DNA from: Agrypnia vestita
Lineage: Eukaryota; Arthropoda; Insecta; Trichoptera; Phryganeidae
Direction: 5' to 3'
DNA length: 64,000 nucleotides
Assembly (NCBI GenBank): GCA_016648135.1
Contig: JADDOH010001521.1
Coordinates: 124,001-188,000 of the forward strand
This document shows, piece after piece, positions 1 to 11,031 of this stretch (position 1 is its first letter; each line of letters begins with the position of its first letter). The translations under genes and the position numbers were made by a program. The notes beneath the pieces were generated by a model. That model searched no databases and had not been told where the DNA came from. It saw only the letters and a program-made list of their open reading frames with translations.

Positions 1-316
1 TTTGATTTCTTCTTTTATAATTTATTATATTTCCTATTGAATCGCCTATAATGTAAAGTTGCTATTTTTAATTTTAATTTCATTGATATAATATATTGTG
101 TAAAATTATTATTTATATTTCTAATTCTGTAGAATTACTGTCTCCTTTAATTCTACATTTATATTGTTCTTGATTATGTTTCTAAATAATTTATGTTCAC
201 ATTTATAATTAAAAAAATATTATTTCTATTGTCTATTGTTTATCAATTTTATACAAATTATATATTAAACGGCTTTAGAGCCGTATATACATGTAAATAA
301 ATAAATAAATAAATAA
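1..316 (+). repeat. probable LINE 3' end with AAAT-type tail
   Basis: AT-rich stretch ending in a GGCTTTAGAGCC stem-like motif followed by about five AAAT units (291-316). This looks like the 3' end of a jockey/CR1-type non-LTR element with a short tandem tail. No coding part is inside the window. Similar tails occur in reverse at 59098-59130 and 54735-54760. Family assignment is inferred. Confidence 0.45.
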
Positions 317-1849
317 TGACGCAATCGAAAGATATTTACTATTTTTTTATCTGAAATTAAGAATACCGGAGTCCTAAAGAATAAGTCAGCATCCTAATAA
401 TGTTGGGTATTTTTCTCCCAACACAAGAATGTGTCGTAGAAGCATATACTGTACTATATTGTGCTAACCCTAAAATTCCTGATATCCTTACAGACACCAT
501 CATCAAATCATCTCCTACACAACATCCATTTTCTTGATAACAATCTGAACTCCAAGTACATTAGTCTAAAGTTATAAGAACGTATAGGAAGGTCCCCTCA
601 GGTCCAACTCCTGAGAGAGGCTTCCCGTGGTTCTCTCTCCACAAAGGAAAATGTGAAGGAGTTCCAAGTTCCACGGTCAAATCCCTCCCGTTCCAACAAA
701 GCTGGTAGTAGCTAGAGCAGAATACCTGAACTCCTATTGAGGTACCTCATAAACCTTGTACATAGCAAGCAAGGCCAAAAATAATTGTGAATCACAGATA
801 AAAAAAAATCCCTAGCACACATAATATCAGCTCTTTCTTTGTGATAATTCTTTTACACATAACAAACTCGTCCATAAATTTGAGATGTTTGTGTTACTCT
901 GTACCAACAATTGTTATCAATTATATTGATTATATCAATTATATATCAATTATATTAATTGGTATACTTGTTCACCACTTGTACTGTATATGCTGAATCG
1001 CTGTGCAGGATATGTGCGGATTCGTACGTGATCTCATTGCATTGATAAATTAAATGCATGCATGTTGCTAGAGCAGGCCGAGACACTTGAAATAAGAAAT
1101 ATGTTGTATCTGTACCTACTATTCTGTTAGTGTCTCATTGAAAATAAAATAAAAATACCGTCGAATCTTTGACGACGAGACAATACAGTCTAATATCATT
1201 GTTTTATCTTAGTTTTTTATTTAATGTGTTCCATTGTTGAAGATAAACTATTTCATGGATTGTTTCATAAAATTTCCACCAATTTTAGTGGTAACGGTGG
1301 GTTCTTCTTCTTCAGCCCTCATCTCTCCATTGCTGGATTTAGGCCTCTTGCATCCTTTCTTGTTATTTGCTAGTTGCAGTTATTTCTTCCCCCCCACAGT
1401 GTCAATATCGTCGGTACATTTCTTTTGAGGTCTTCTGACGCCTCTTTTATTCTCCGAGGTCTCCACTTTAGAACTCTGGGGGTTAATCTTGTAGCATCCT
1501 ACGGTATTATTTTCCTAATTTTTCATAAACTTTTTATGTGATTCTGGGCATGAGCATTCGTATTTAATTGGGCAGCTTCAAATTTATACGGTTTTTTAAA
1601 TTTAAAGGACTCATCTCCACTTTATACATGTAGGTCAGGTCTTTTTTTATGCAATTTCACATGGAACACGTCTACCGAAAATGTGGTTTGACAGTATAGG
1701 TTTGATAATGTACCCATTGAAAATGTATACCAATGTATTGAAGAAAGTAATTGATTATGTTACAAAGTTTTTCAAAGTTTCAAAGTGTTTTGCAAAGTCT
1801 CTAATATAAGCAGTGTTTCCTATTTTCTATGCTGGTATAAATGGGATGT
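317..1849. other. unassigned AT-rich DNA
   Basis: No gene seen. Positions 365-385 share an 18-base word (gagtcctaaagaataagt) with 1885-1902, so a fragment of the Helitron-like repeat lies here. Positions 905-962 are a short imperfect tandem of atcaattatat. Positions 560-720 are less AT-rich but show no open frame. Confidence 0.5.
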
Positions 1850-2107
1850 CGAGGGAGAAAATACGTTTCTTTTTTTCTGTTGAGTCCTAAAGAATAAGTA
1901 TCTAAAAAAATTGGGTCAGATCGGTCAAACGGTGAAGATTTGTATAAAAATATATCGGCGGAAGGAGTTGAGGTAAATGGGGAGGCAGATAATGTCGCCT
2001 ATGTTACCCGCTGGGTCCTAAAGAATCAGAACGCAAAATTAGTGTCAGATCAGTCAAACGTTACATATTTGTAGAGATAACATACATTGAATTTTATAAG
2101 TATGGAT
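1850..2107 (-). repeat. Helitron-like repeat, reverse copy
   Basis: On the minus strand this matches 17614-17880. It has an ATA-rich start (near 2107), then two tandem related units, each with a 'caaatct...gtttgaccgatc' segment followed by 'ttctttaggaccc', one continuing with 'gcgggtaacatag'. It is non-coding and truncated at the 3' side. Helitron assignment rests on the better copy at 17614-17983. Confidence 0.45.
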
Positions 2108-2504
2108 ACTTTCTGATTAAAAATAAATATTTTGTATTATATGTAAGTTAATATTATGTAAGTTCTTCCCGTTTGGGTTCAATATATTTTCCAAACTGAT
2201 TCCTAGCGACTTTGAGCTGGCTAATTTCCTTCCGGTCAACCCCGCCCACCTGAGAGACTTGATTTGGTAGAAGTAGAGGGCGTAGGATTACACAAAATAC
2301 TGTACAGCATCCAATTAAATTATTATTACACACTTGGGAAGTGGGAACCTACCTAGATTGGATACGCAAAGTACATTCATTCGAAAAATCAAACGTCCAG
2401 AGGGTGATATTTTTTCATATCCAATCAAGTGACAAAGTATCAGACGATCGTATTATTTTATTGAAATATGCGCGCGTACCTATACGGATATGCGAAGAAT
2501 TTCA
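2108..2504. other. unassigned AT-rich DNA
   Basis: Nothing recognised. A 76-codon open frame runs from about 2341 to 2571 but has no family features and overlaps the degraded SINE. Confidence 0.4.
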
Positions 2505-2665
2505 CCAAGTGATCTTGTGGTCAGTGATTCGAGCTTCATTCCAGGAGATCAGTAAGTTGGTTCTATTTTAATAGAACAAGCATAAAGCTTAGTTTTAGAA
2601 TAGAAAGAATGTAGATGTGAGGCGTATGCTGTGTGCTTATTTATTAAACTTTTTTTAATACGACG
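2505..2665 (+). repeat. SINE-A family, degraded copy
   Basis: Aligns by eye with the SINE copies at 21982 and 34452: cttgtgg A-box remnant, a gap where 'ctctcgcctc...' should be, a decayed B-box (gattcgagcttc), then the diagnostic body 'agtaagtt...ctatttt..atag.acaagc...agcttagtttt.gaatag.aagaat' and an AT-rich tail. The internal deletion and substitutions mark it as an old copy. Confidence 0.55.
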
Positions 2666-4584
2666 CGAATCATTTTAATGTTGATATAAATGAGTAGAAA
2701 ACAGACACAGTTATCACCATTTGCCCTCAGAGACAAAGTTTTTGAATGCACAATAAAAAATAAATAGTAGAATGAAATCAGGAAACGCTTATTGTTAATA
2801 ATACGTTTAGGAAGTATCGTGGGTTTGCGGAATGAAACAGTGATTGTTTATAGATTTTTCATTTCTCACCGGAGAAAAGCTCCGGGAGCAAATGAATATG
2901 TACAAGTAAGAATAACAAGGAAAGTCTGTGGGCGTGCAGTGGAGATGCACCCGATCCAATGGCAAAGACTCGACTTTGGCGCTGAGAAAATTCTCGATCG
3001 ATTTTCACGATTCTGGATTATCAGCACACCCTTTTTCATGTGGTAGATCTATGCTTTAAATGTACTCTATACTTGAGCCCCGTGTGTGCGTGCGTGGCTC
3101 GGCAGGGCTGCCACAGCTCTATTATTACTACGGTCATAGACTTCCGAGTCAAATAAAGCCGCTAAAATGAAGACAGGATTGATTTAATATTTCTTGTGCA
3201 CAGAATTTTTTTATATGAAAAATATATTTTATCACGTAATATGATTTACTTCATTGTGCACTCAAACAATTTTGAAAATGTATTCCAAGACCGAGAAAAG
3301 AGAAAATCGAAAAAATATACGTCGGTAGCTACTGACAAATATTTATTTTAAGTTTTGTGCGTAGGATCAACTCTCTAGAGATTCGATATAGCGATGGTCC
3401 TTACATCTCGCATTTTATATTGTGGTCGGGACTAGCTCGCTAACTGAAAAATATATATTTTTTACATGCGGTAAATTATGTACGAAATTTATATTTCGTA
3501 ATCCCCTTGAGTAGCCGTTATGTTATAAATTTTAAGATGTCTAATAATATCTCAGCATCGAAAATGATCAAATATAACAAGGGGAAAAATACAACAATGG
3601 TAATGAAAACGAGATCAGTAATGGCAAAACAAGCATTAGAAACAAAAAAACTTTATGCGTGGACTCCATGTACGCGCGGTAGAAGTTATACTTAAAAACT
3701 AAAATAAAGACAAAATTATCATTGAGGATTATTCCATAGAGTCTCACGAAAAGAATTAAAATTACAGAAATTAAAGAAAGCGATTGAAATACTCGAAAAC
3801 AGAATCAGGTAGCTGATAAGAATTCAATATGGCTTCGTCATTGTTTTAAAAAAACGTGTGCATTTTCAAAATATCCAAGTATCTACCCACATTCATGTTT
3901 TATCGATTTTCGGCCTAAACCGGTACTGTTTTAAACACTTTCAAAGCTTTGACAGCAGCATTGAATGTCGAATGAATGAATTTAATTTCTCGAATATCAC
4001 TTTTAATCGTTTTCGGCGTGGTGACTAACAAAAATTTTCTTAAAAGACGATCGAAAAGTTTGTGATCTCGCCTTTTAACAGAATCAAAATTCAATATGGC
4101 GTCGTTCTTTTGATGCGCATGGATGTGCGCGCATTTTGTTGCATCCTAAAATTTCACTTTAACAATTAAAATGTTCTCACATTTCCGCTTCAAATTTCCG
4201 TTACAATAACATTTTTAACCCAAATGCGTCAAAAGAAGTATAACTTCAAAAACGTAAACAAATTTTTGAATCAAATTTAAACAGGTATAAGAAAAAACAG
4301 TTCATTACGAAATTCGCGCAGTGGGCGTGGCTTCAGATTATTTCCCTTAGGATAAAAAAATATTTTTTGATGTCTAGTTCCCAACAAAAAATGTATTTCT
4401 ACATAAATCTTTGAGAAATATACGGCGAAAAGGTTTCCACGAAAATACGCCATATTCTTTGCAGTGGTGACGAAGTATTTACTTGCATCACTCTCCAAAT
4501 AAAAAGTGGACGCTTACGATATTGATATAGATTACAGAATTCTGTTTTTGAAGGAGAAAATATTTTAGCAAGCAATAATCGAAT
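2666..4584. other. unassigned DNA with two small dispersed repeats
   Basis: No gene seen. A stretch near 3660-3722 is an inverted match of about 50 bases to 11288-11350 (shared core cttctaccgcgcgtac). An 'attcaatatggc.tcgt' word occurs at about 3824 and again at about 4089. Positions 2860-3010 are GC-elevated, single-copy-looking DNA. Several 60-90 codon open frames lack protein features. Confidence 0.4.
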
Positions 4585-4707
4585 GTTCACAGTCACTGCC
4601 AAATAGTGTGAATTTAAATCTTGTCCAGTATCTTTGAGAATTTATTAAAATAATCTATAAATCAATAATTAATTCCAGTGTTTTCATTTGTCTCCAATAG
4701 CCACGAC
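4585..4707 (+). repeat. LTR 3'-end fragment
   Basis: Resembles the 3' part of the LTR family at 50650-51440: 'aaatagtgt.aatttaa' near the start and 'atcaataattaattccagtgttttcatttgtctc..atagccacga' at the end. It is cut off exactly where the hAT-like element begins. Confidence 0.45.
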
Positions 4708-5200
4708 TAGTGATGGGTCCGCTCTGTACTATACTACAATGTAGTACAGAGCGGTATAGTACAGAGTTATAGTGAAGCGCACGCTTCACGTTTTTATAAG
4801 TGTACTGCACACTAAAAACTACACACTTAAAATTTCACACTCCAAATCGCACACCATAAATTTTACACTTCAAAGTAAACACTTCAAATTATGTCATACA
4901 TTAAAACACAAACTTAAATTTCGTGCTGGTCTGTATGGTAATTATTTTAATCCCACGGTTAAGATAATTTTGGGACCGAATGAAAAACTCTCTGCCGAAA
5001 CAATTCCCTACAGCTTAGAAAATTTGATTTGAAAATTTTGTAGTAGCACACTTTTCAAGAAGCACTTCTTGTAGGTCGTTGTAGTAGATACAATTTTGTA
5101 TTACTACAAGTACTTCAGTTCATGTAGTTTATTGAAGTAGATGAAGCGTGTAATGTTTCGGTACTTGTCTTCATTTTGAAATGTAGTTTTCCATTCACTA
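4708..5200. mobile_element. non-autonomous hAT-like element
   Basis: Starts TAGTGATGGG and ends CCATTCACTA, short inverted ends of hAT type. The flanking 8-mers are gccacgac (4700-4707) and gcaaccac (5201-5208), a 6/8 match consistent with an old 8-bp target duplication. The interior is AT-rich, with repeated 'cacttcaaa..acac' words and a small palindrome (tactacaatgtagta), and has no transposase. Two smaller relatives occur at 26523 and 55670. Confidence 0.5.
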
Positions 5201-5323
5201 GCAACCACCCATGATAATAGTTATAATTTTTTTTTTCAATTGATTCAGTAATATTGTAGATTGACATTTTTAAAATACTAATTGTATTATTTGTATGTAT
5301 CTACTTATACTATTTGATTAATT

Positions 5324-5365
5324 ACACCTACATTTTTCGGAAAAACCTTTCCATCGTCAGGGTGT
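5324..5365 (-). ncRNA. hammerhead-ribozyme-like motif
   Basis: Read on the minus strand: ACACC (stem I), CTGACGA, stem II GGAAA...TTTCC, GAA, short AAATGT stem III, A, GGTGT (stem I). Stem I pairs 5/5. Sited in the left arm of the PLE foldback. Core substitution: CTGACGA for CTGATGA. Activity is not known. Confidence 0.6.
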
Positions 5366-5619
5366 TTTACAAATGTCAAAATGAATAATGTATTTTGATT
5401 TTTGTTTTTCTAAATTAACTTAACTAAATTAAATTAAGTTGAATTAAATTTAAATTTAAAATAAATTTAATTCAATTAAATTTAATTATTAGCCCAATTC
5501 TAAAGATGTTTCCAATAATTGCGAGTAATCAAGAACTTCAACAATAATATTTAAACATAATTATTCAAATAATTAAGAAAAAAAAAACAAAATACATTAT
5601 TCATTTTGACATTTGTAAA

Positions 5620-5661
5620 ACACCTTGACGATGGGAAGGTTTTCCCTAAACATGCAGGTGT
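5620..5661 (+). ncRNA. hammerhead-like motif, mirrored partner
   Basis: Same layout as the minus-strand motif at 5324-5365: ACACC, TTGACGA, stem II GGGAA...TTCCC, TAA instead of GAA, ACATGC, A, GGTGT. Stem I is retained, but the G12 position and first core C are changed, so it is probably inactive. Confidence 0.45.
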
Positions 5662-5712
5662 AATAAATCAAATAATATAAGTAGATATATACAAATAATA
5701 CAATAAATATTT

Positions 5713-6271
5713 TATAGTTTTAACAGACTAGAAAATACATTGTAATAAAACTGTATAATTATGACATATTTATGGGAGGATATTCTTCCGCTGTGATCCA
5801 TTCCAGAATTTAGTTCATCTCTGACATTTTCAAACTCGGTGTGGGTGTACACCCCTATGTGTGTGCACGATTCAATTATCCAGCTCGGACCGGTCGCCAC
5901 TGGGTTGAATATTAAGTAAACGCGGGGGAAGGAGCGTGAAGATTGAACAATCTGCGTAATGGCTACGGAGGGAAGACGGCTTAAGTAGATAAAGTCCCCT
6001 TTGTCCGGGAGATGTGATGACTGTTGTTTGGCTAGCGGCTAATTTCTCTCTCGCATCAATCTTCTTCAGCGGAATCAAGGCATAGAATAAATTTGTAAGC
6101 CCGTGTTCACAAAGCCCCCTGAATTTCAGCGCCGAATTTTCTCTACCTCCCTGCAATATTGGGTGGATGAAAAAATGTGCTTAAAAGTGAAAACAATGCT
6201 TATTAATTTTTTACATAAGCGGCGAGGTTTTTCCGAGGAATCCAAAAAAAGAGTACAGTAAATAAACCAGG
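5713..6271. other. non-coding, with a GC-elevated single-copy-looking island
   Basis: Positions 5880-6160 have higher GC than surroundings and no repeat partner in the window. The overlapping open frames look like chance. A conserved non-coding element is possible but only inferred. Confidence 0.35.
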
Positions 6272-6529
6272 TTTAAAAACCAATTAATTAATGAATTAGA
6301 AAGACATACGGAAAAATCTTATTCACGAAAAAATATTTGGCTACTACCGGGATTCGAACCCGGGCCACCTCCTTTCCGGGGCCGGTGCTCTAACCACCAA
6401 GCTATAGGAGCCTTTTATATTTCCGTGAATATATCGACCTTATATGTAATTCTCACTTCCAAATATTTTTTCGTGAATTAGGTTTTTCTGTATGTCTTTC
6501 TAATTGATTAATTAATTTGGTTTTAAAAA
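6272..6529. mobile_element. foldback element with internal tRNA-like unit
   Basis: Inverted ends of about 65 bases: 'aaaaaccaattaatta' and 'attagaaagacatac' on the left mirror 'gtatgtctttctaat' and 'taattaatttggtttt' on the right, continuing to 'attcacgaaaaaatattt'/'aaatattttttcgtgaatt'. Between them sit one tRNA-like unit and 'tttccgtgaatatatcgaccttatatg'. A shared tail (ttcacagaac.ttgttctgaaaaattaca, to about 6585) follows in all three copies (also 8347 and 53418). No open reading frame. Confidence 0.7.
6339..6412 (-). pseudogene. tRNA-like unit
   Basis: 74 bases on the minus strand with a D-arm/A-box-like segment (agcttggtggttagagc) and a good T-arm/B-box (ccgggttcgaatcccgg). The 7-bp acceptor pairs with one mismatch. 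The anticodon region pairs only as CACC/GGTG around an oversized loop, so no normal anticodon can be read. It sits inside a foldback element and is not called a functional tRNA gene. Confidence 0.6.
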
Positions 6530-6718
6530 TTTCACAGAACTTTGTTCTGAAAAATTACAACTTCACAAATATGAATGAGTTCTTGTATACAACCAGGTTT
6601 AGTTTATTACATTTGTGGGATGTGTATAAAAGCAAAGACAGCAATATCAAAAGAATTAATTTAATCATCTATGGTTACTAATAAATAATGTACTGAAATC
6701 GAGATTTTATAGGAAACA

Positions 6719-6765
6719 TCTATACCTATAAAACTCAATGTCTATCCGTATACCTGTTCTCGATC
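6719..6765 (+). repeat. Helitron-like 5' end relic
   Basis: TCTATACCTATAAAACTC directly after an A, very like the start of the element at 17614 (TCTATACATATAAAACTT). It continues for only about 45 bases before LINE sequence. Confidence 0.35.
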
Positions 6766-6985
6766 TTGCGGATTCCAATAGATATTCCAGGCAAGACCAG
6801 TAGGCAGAAGACCAAGAGGCCGTCCTAGGGGAAGCTGGTGGAAGTAGTTGGAGGACTGCTACGAAGCAAGGTTGTGACTAAAATAGGCTGACATGGAGAA
6901 CGGAGCCCAAGATAGGAAAAGTTGGAACCTTCTAAGCGGTTCAGGGACCCCGAACTATCAGGATAAGGGGTAGAAGAAGAAGTCT
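6766..6985 (+). pseudogene. LINE 3'-end coding remnant
   Basis: Plus-strand translation gives the basic motif RPVGRRPRGRPRG..WWK and, after frame changes, W.TEPKIGK, followed by a short non-coding tail and a gaagaagaa run. This resembles the C-terminal end of insect RTE/CR1-like reverse transcriptase ORFs. Two in-frame stops and shifts mark it as dead. Confidence 0.5.
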
Positions 6986-6987
6986 AA

Positions 6988-7225
6988 TGCCGAAAAGTGC
7001 TGCGGTCTATCAAGACTAAAAAACTTGAGTATCTTGGACATGTTATTAAAGGACCAATCATCCAGGGAAAAAGAAGCGTAGGAAGACGTCGCATCACATG
7101 TCTGCGTAACTTGAGTAACTGGTATGAGTGTAACTCAACTGAGTTATTCCGTAAATTGTTTGTAAATAAAGTAGTAATCACCAAAATGATCGCCGACCTC
7201 TGATAGGAGATGGCACCATAAGAAG
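6988..7225 (+). pseudogene. LINE reverse-transcriptase C-terminus, second family
   Basis: An open stretch reads LRSIKTKKLEYLGHVIKGP, IQGKRSVGRRRITCLRNLSN, WYECNSTELFR and a VITKMIADL ending. These C-terminal motifs (LEYLGH, G(R/K)R..GRRR, W.RN..WY) recur in insect non-LTR polymerases. About 66 codons remain; the catalytic polymerase is absent. Its extreme 3' end recurs at 36945-37015. Confidence 0.6.
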
Positions 7226-8039
7226 AAATCTAATTCCACCAATTAGGACCATCTATTAGACTTGTTTACGGTCTGTTTATTATTTAACAGATATTTTGGA
7301 ACTACACATAACATATAATTTTTTTCTGCGGAAAATAGGCATAACCGTTGAAACAGAAACAAATTTATTTTCGTAACTAATATTTGAAGACATTCTGATG
7401 TCCTAATAGTTTGGAGTGCGCCACATATGTTGACAGTTAGCATTATCTAATTATCTCCGGCAATTATGAGTTGTACCAGCGTTAGAAATCTAAGAGGCCT
7501 TGATTATTATATGTATGGGTTGGTGTATGGCCGTGTGTTGTGTTCATCTGATGTGCGTGTGACAGGGCAGGAGAGAACTCAAACATAATCCATTAAACCT
7601 TAATTATGGGGAGCCTTTGCCCGCACCTAGAGCCTGAAAATTGTGTAAACATTTATCAGCTTATGTATTGCCGTAATTAAAATAAAATTAATAAAGCAAA
7701 TCACAGACAAAATTAAAAAATGAATAATGTTTTTGAAATATTTATTTTTGATTGGGAGATTCTCAAATTAATCATTGTATTTGTTCACGTATTCTCGAGG
7801 GTAGGAACTTCAAAGACTTCATCATACCCAGTCTTCAGTTGCTTCGATACCAGTTGACAGGTTAAGGCTCAATCTGTAATCATACAATTGTGGCAGTAAT
7901 CCTTCTGACAGTCTCTGGCACAAGTCTCTTAAGTCTTTATAAATAAAATAAAAATAAAATTCAAAGAAAAATTTTGATGGATTTGGCATTAACGTTGTAG
8001 ATTCACGTTGATTCTTAAACTTTACCTCTACAAGAATTT
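7226..8039. other. unassigned DNA
   Basis: No gene seen. Positions 7500-7640 are GC-elevated and lack a repeat partner here. 7935-7960 is A/T-rich with aataaa words. Nothing else recognised. Confidence 0.35.
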
Positions 8040-8335
8040 AATTATTACCTACTAATTTATTTGACATCACGTTGTTTCTTCGTAGTGGCAGGTAGAGAGG
8101 ATAGAACGCCTCAATTTTTTGTCCTGAAACACAACTCTCGTCTTTCCCATATTCACAAGCTCGACGATTATTGAGGTTCCTAACAGGCTCATTTTTCGTA
8201 TAAGTAGTAAATCTGGTCATACCATGTCTTTTGCGATCGTCCCCTTTATCTGGAACCATCAACAATTGCGTTATATATCTTTCTCATTATTATTTCCTTG
8301 TTTATTCCCTAAACATACCTATATGGTCTGAGCGA
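8040..8335 (-). pseudogene. LINE C-terminal fragment (LRWFGHVER family)
   Basis: Collinear on the minus strand with the better copy at 34034-34420, sharing words for NNRRACE.G, 'gtcataccatgtctt...cgatcgtcc' and 'gcgttatatatctttctca'. Frames are broken. The fragment ends where the tRNA-bearing foldback element starts (8347). Confidence 0.65.
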
Positions 8336-8346
8336 AATAAACAATT

Positions 8347-8648
8347 AAAACCAAATTTATTAAACAATTGGAAAGATATGCAGAAAAATCAAATTAACGA
8401 AAAAATTTTTTAGCTGCTACCGGGACACGAACCCAGATCACTTATCTTTGAGGGAAGGTGTGTTAACATATCATATCAGCCTTGTACCTTTCCGTCAATA
8501 AATCGAACTTACCTATCAGTCTCATTTATTAATTGATTATAATAAAAATACTATCTATCCATCACGTGCCGGTAGCAGCCAAATTATTGTTTCATTTATT
8601 TGATTTTTCTGCATGTCTTTCTTATTGATTAATATATTTGGTTTTAAA
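8347..8648. mobile_element. tRNA-bearing foldback element, degraded
   Basis: Left end aaaaccaaatttattaa with 'ggaaagatatgcagaaaaatc'; right end 'gatttttctgcatgtctttctt...ttggtttt'. It contains one tRNA-like remnant starting at about 8412 (gctgctaccgggacacgaac) and a short inverted partner near 8570 (gccggtagcagcc). That second half-unit suggests it derives from a mirrored form like 53418-53773. The usual tail 'cacagaaatttgttctg' follows. Confidence 0.55.
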
Positions 8649-8864
8649 TATCACAGAAATTTGTTCTGAAAAAAATTGCAACTTCACAAAAAGAATGTGT
8701 TAATTAATATAAAATATAAATATAAATTTCTTCCTTTTCACTTCCTGGTTTGACATTGGCTTCTGATACCGGGGTATTCTTGGGTTCGAGTCTTGGTGGG
8801 TTCATAATACAACTGTGTGATTTTCTCAGACCTGACACAGTTATTAAACATTTAAAAAAAATTA

Positions 8865-9045
8865 TAGTTTCATCGAACGGATAGGAAAGAGAGAATAGAA
8901 TGCCAAACTTTTCTGTCCTGTAACGCCATCCACTTTCACACATATTCTCTTGCACGCTCTTTAGTTATTAAAGCTTCCGACAGGGCCGTTTTCCAAAATT
9001 TGGTTTATCTGATGATACCCAGTCTTTTGTGAACCCTTTGTTCCT
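8865..9045 (-). pseudogene. LINE C-terminal fragment (same family as 34034)
   Basis: Minus-strand sequence corresponds to AC.R...V..DG/E....Q.......LS.P..ET, the final residues of the ACMRRC..VDEAR..C family, with frameshifts. Opposite in orientation to the copy at 11032. Confidence 0.5.
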
Positions 9046-9869
9046 ACTGCCTCAAACACTCGCCTCATATATCATCGTCAAAGTCGAATTCCATAATCCT
9101 GGGTGTGTAATTTCGGCTCGAGATTGGATTCACCAGTCACATCAAAGTAATTTCGCTAACCGATTAAGCTCGATTCAGAATTTTATTTTAACAGTTCTTT
9201 GCGAAATACTTTGTAAGAATGTTTAATAAAGATATGTACATATTGTGCTTCCACCCCAAATTTCATCCCCAACAAATTTACCATTACTTTCACTTAATCG
9301 TAATGAAAACTGAGTTATTTCATTTTCGGAGATTTTTTTCCATTCGGTTGTCTCGAGGGTAATAAATCTAAAAATGGAAACCTTTTTGAGTTGTTTGAAA
9401 AGTCCTTGGGAAGAATTGCGGAGCTCGTCGAGTAGGAAGGTACTTTATATAAAATAACTCGGTAATGGTATTCAATATTTGGATCTACATATATTACTGT
9501 TAGCCTGAAACTTTTTTGGGCAATCTCAAGGGACGAATGGGTCTTGACAGAGGCTAGAGAGATCTGCATTACTATGTATTTTGTGTTTTGTTTTAATATT
9601 TTTTTTAGAGTAGTAGCCATAAAGAGATTGATTTTACCTTTCCTCTCCAATGGTTTTAAGTCATTTGACATTGCCACATTTATGTGTTTTTGTGTATTGG
9701 GTAAAATAATAATTTATTTACCGGACTCTACAAAAGCGAGGAAAAAAGTCACTCTTTAGTGGCAAAACGTGCACTAGCTGATTCTCTTGTGCGCCTTTAT
9801 GCTGTCGTTCTTGATGATAACTAATGTTATTTCTAAATAAAATAAATAAATATAACTTAGTTAAACACC
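9046..9869. other. unassigned DNA
   Basis: A 120-codon minus-strand open frame (9315-9677) has no recognisable domain or signal and overlaps a plus frame, so it is not called a gene. 9836-9860 is an AAAT-rich run that may be a LINE tail. Confidence 0.35.
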
Positions 9870-9887
9870 ACTAATATTTATTGTCAA

Positions 9888-9930
9888 ATCCGACCAGGTT
9901 TCGCTACGACCGTAGCTTCTTCAGGGAGAA
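9888..9930 (-). ncRNA. hammerhead-like motif
   Basis: Minus strand: CTGAAGA, stem II GCTACGGTCGTAGC (5 bp), GAAAC, then CTGGTC. The core differs from consensus at one base (CTGAAGA). Stem I is only about 3 bp. Probably decayed. Confidence 0.45.
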
Positions 9931-9964
9931 TCTTAACTGCCTAAACATTAAAAAAATTATGTGC

Positions 9965-10150
9965 TTATATACTAGTGTGAAAGGACGGAGTGCCAATAGT
10001 GGGAGTAGGGGGTGGGAGTGCACAGGGAATATTACTATTAAGAGGGAACATATTTAAAAGTGGACTAAACGATAAATTTACTTGATTATTAATGATTTTA
10101 TGATTCATATTAATGACTTTTCTTATCTCTAATGCTTCTAAATTATCTAA
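9965..10150 (-). pseudogene. PLE endonuclease C-terminal tail
   Basis: Open for about 61 codons: DNLEALEIRKVINMN..., then a proline-rich tail (CALPPPTPTIG). The LEALEI(R/N)K motif and proline-rich end match the C-termini at 15910, 28593 and 63274. The GIY-YIG core itself is not present. Confidence 0.6.
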
Positions 10151-10250
10151 CTATTATTGTTCAATAATAGTTCACACACGTTCAATAATAGTTCAGGAGT
10201 TAGTATTATTTATTTAAACAAATTTATCATTTTGAAAAACACTCACTATT

Positions 10251-11031
10251 AAAGGTTTAACACTGTTTTAAGGCATTGTACTACATGGTTAAATAATTGT
10301 CAAATGTCGCTCTAGCGTCCTTGCTCTCTATTTTTATATGATATTTATGTAAACCTGCAAATCTTTTCCAAGTTTTCCACGTTCTTCTGTTGTTGTTCAT
10401 AAAACATATTTCTTTTACACATAATTTTGAAACATACTATATAAATCATCTTCTTTAAATTATCCTTGGCGCATTGAGTGTAAAATTTTTAGCGTAACGG
10501 AAGTTGCGCGCGCATAGCGTGCGCATTGGGGAAGCATGTAACGAGAAACATCATATAGTGGAGCATGTTGCAGGAAGTAGCATGAAGCGAAAATGTGAGA
10601 TGAAATGCACTTAAAATTAGTGTTCCTGTAATATTTAAATATAATAATTTTCTTCGAAAAATTCGTGGCTAAAAATCGAAATTACACGTCTGGAGGAAGG
10701 CTCGGAAAACTTCGGACGCGCGAACAGCTACACGACAACTTATCGTCATAGCCACCATCGTTTCTCCATGGGGCTTAACTAAAACGCGAACCATTAATTT
10801 AGACCTCTTAAGTTCGACGTTTGACAGGCTTTTATTATTATATACTTATAATAAATACATTAGTGATACCTTATTATGTTCTATGATTCTTCACATAATC
10901 AGCGCGTAACATGAGCCGCGCGATGATTGCGTGGTTACGCTAGTATTATCTAAAGTTGTCATTCTGGCAAGTCACGGACAGATAACGAAATTATTATATT
11001 TAGATATTCGAGATTTTATTATTTATTCGAG
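10251..11031. other. unassigned, GC-elevated middle
   Basis: Positions 10485-10570 are CG-rich (gcgcgcgcatagcgtgcgc), and 10680-10800 also have raised GC. No open frame of interest and no repeat partner noticed. Confidence 0.35.

Larger units (their letters stand above)
5215..5712. mobile_element. Penelope-like element foldback (inverted terminal repeats)
   Basis: Arms of about 120 bases at 5280-5400 and 5592-5712 are inverted copies sharing 'acaaatgtcaaaatgaataatgta', a hammerhead-like core and 'attatttgta.gtatctact'. The middle (5485-5560) matches the minus-strand PLE copy at 46090-46170 (tcaagaacttca..aataat; agcccaattctaaa). Only terminal-repeat-type sequence remains, with no reverse transcriptase. 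Another copy of the same outer end is at 45515-46000. Confidence 0.7.
9870..10250 (-). mobile_element. Penelope-like element 3' portion, reverse strand
   Basis: Contains the C-terminal coding remnant (9965-10150) followed in the same direction by a hammerhead-like motif (9888-9930), the order seen in the other PLE copies here. The upstream polymerase is missing. A 16-base word (gttcaataatagttca) is duplicated near 10165-10195. Confidence 0.65.

Noticed and set aside
6339..6412. Functional tRNA gene
   Set aside because: A and B boxes are good, but the acceptor stem has a mismatch, the anticodon arm is irregular with an oversized loop, and the unit is embedded in a multi-copy foldback element.
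9315..9677. 120-codon minus-strand ORF as a gene
   Set aside because: No recognisable motif, AT-driven composition, and an overlapping ORF on the other strand; no supporting signals.
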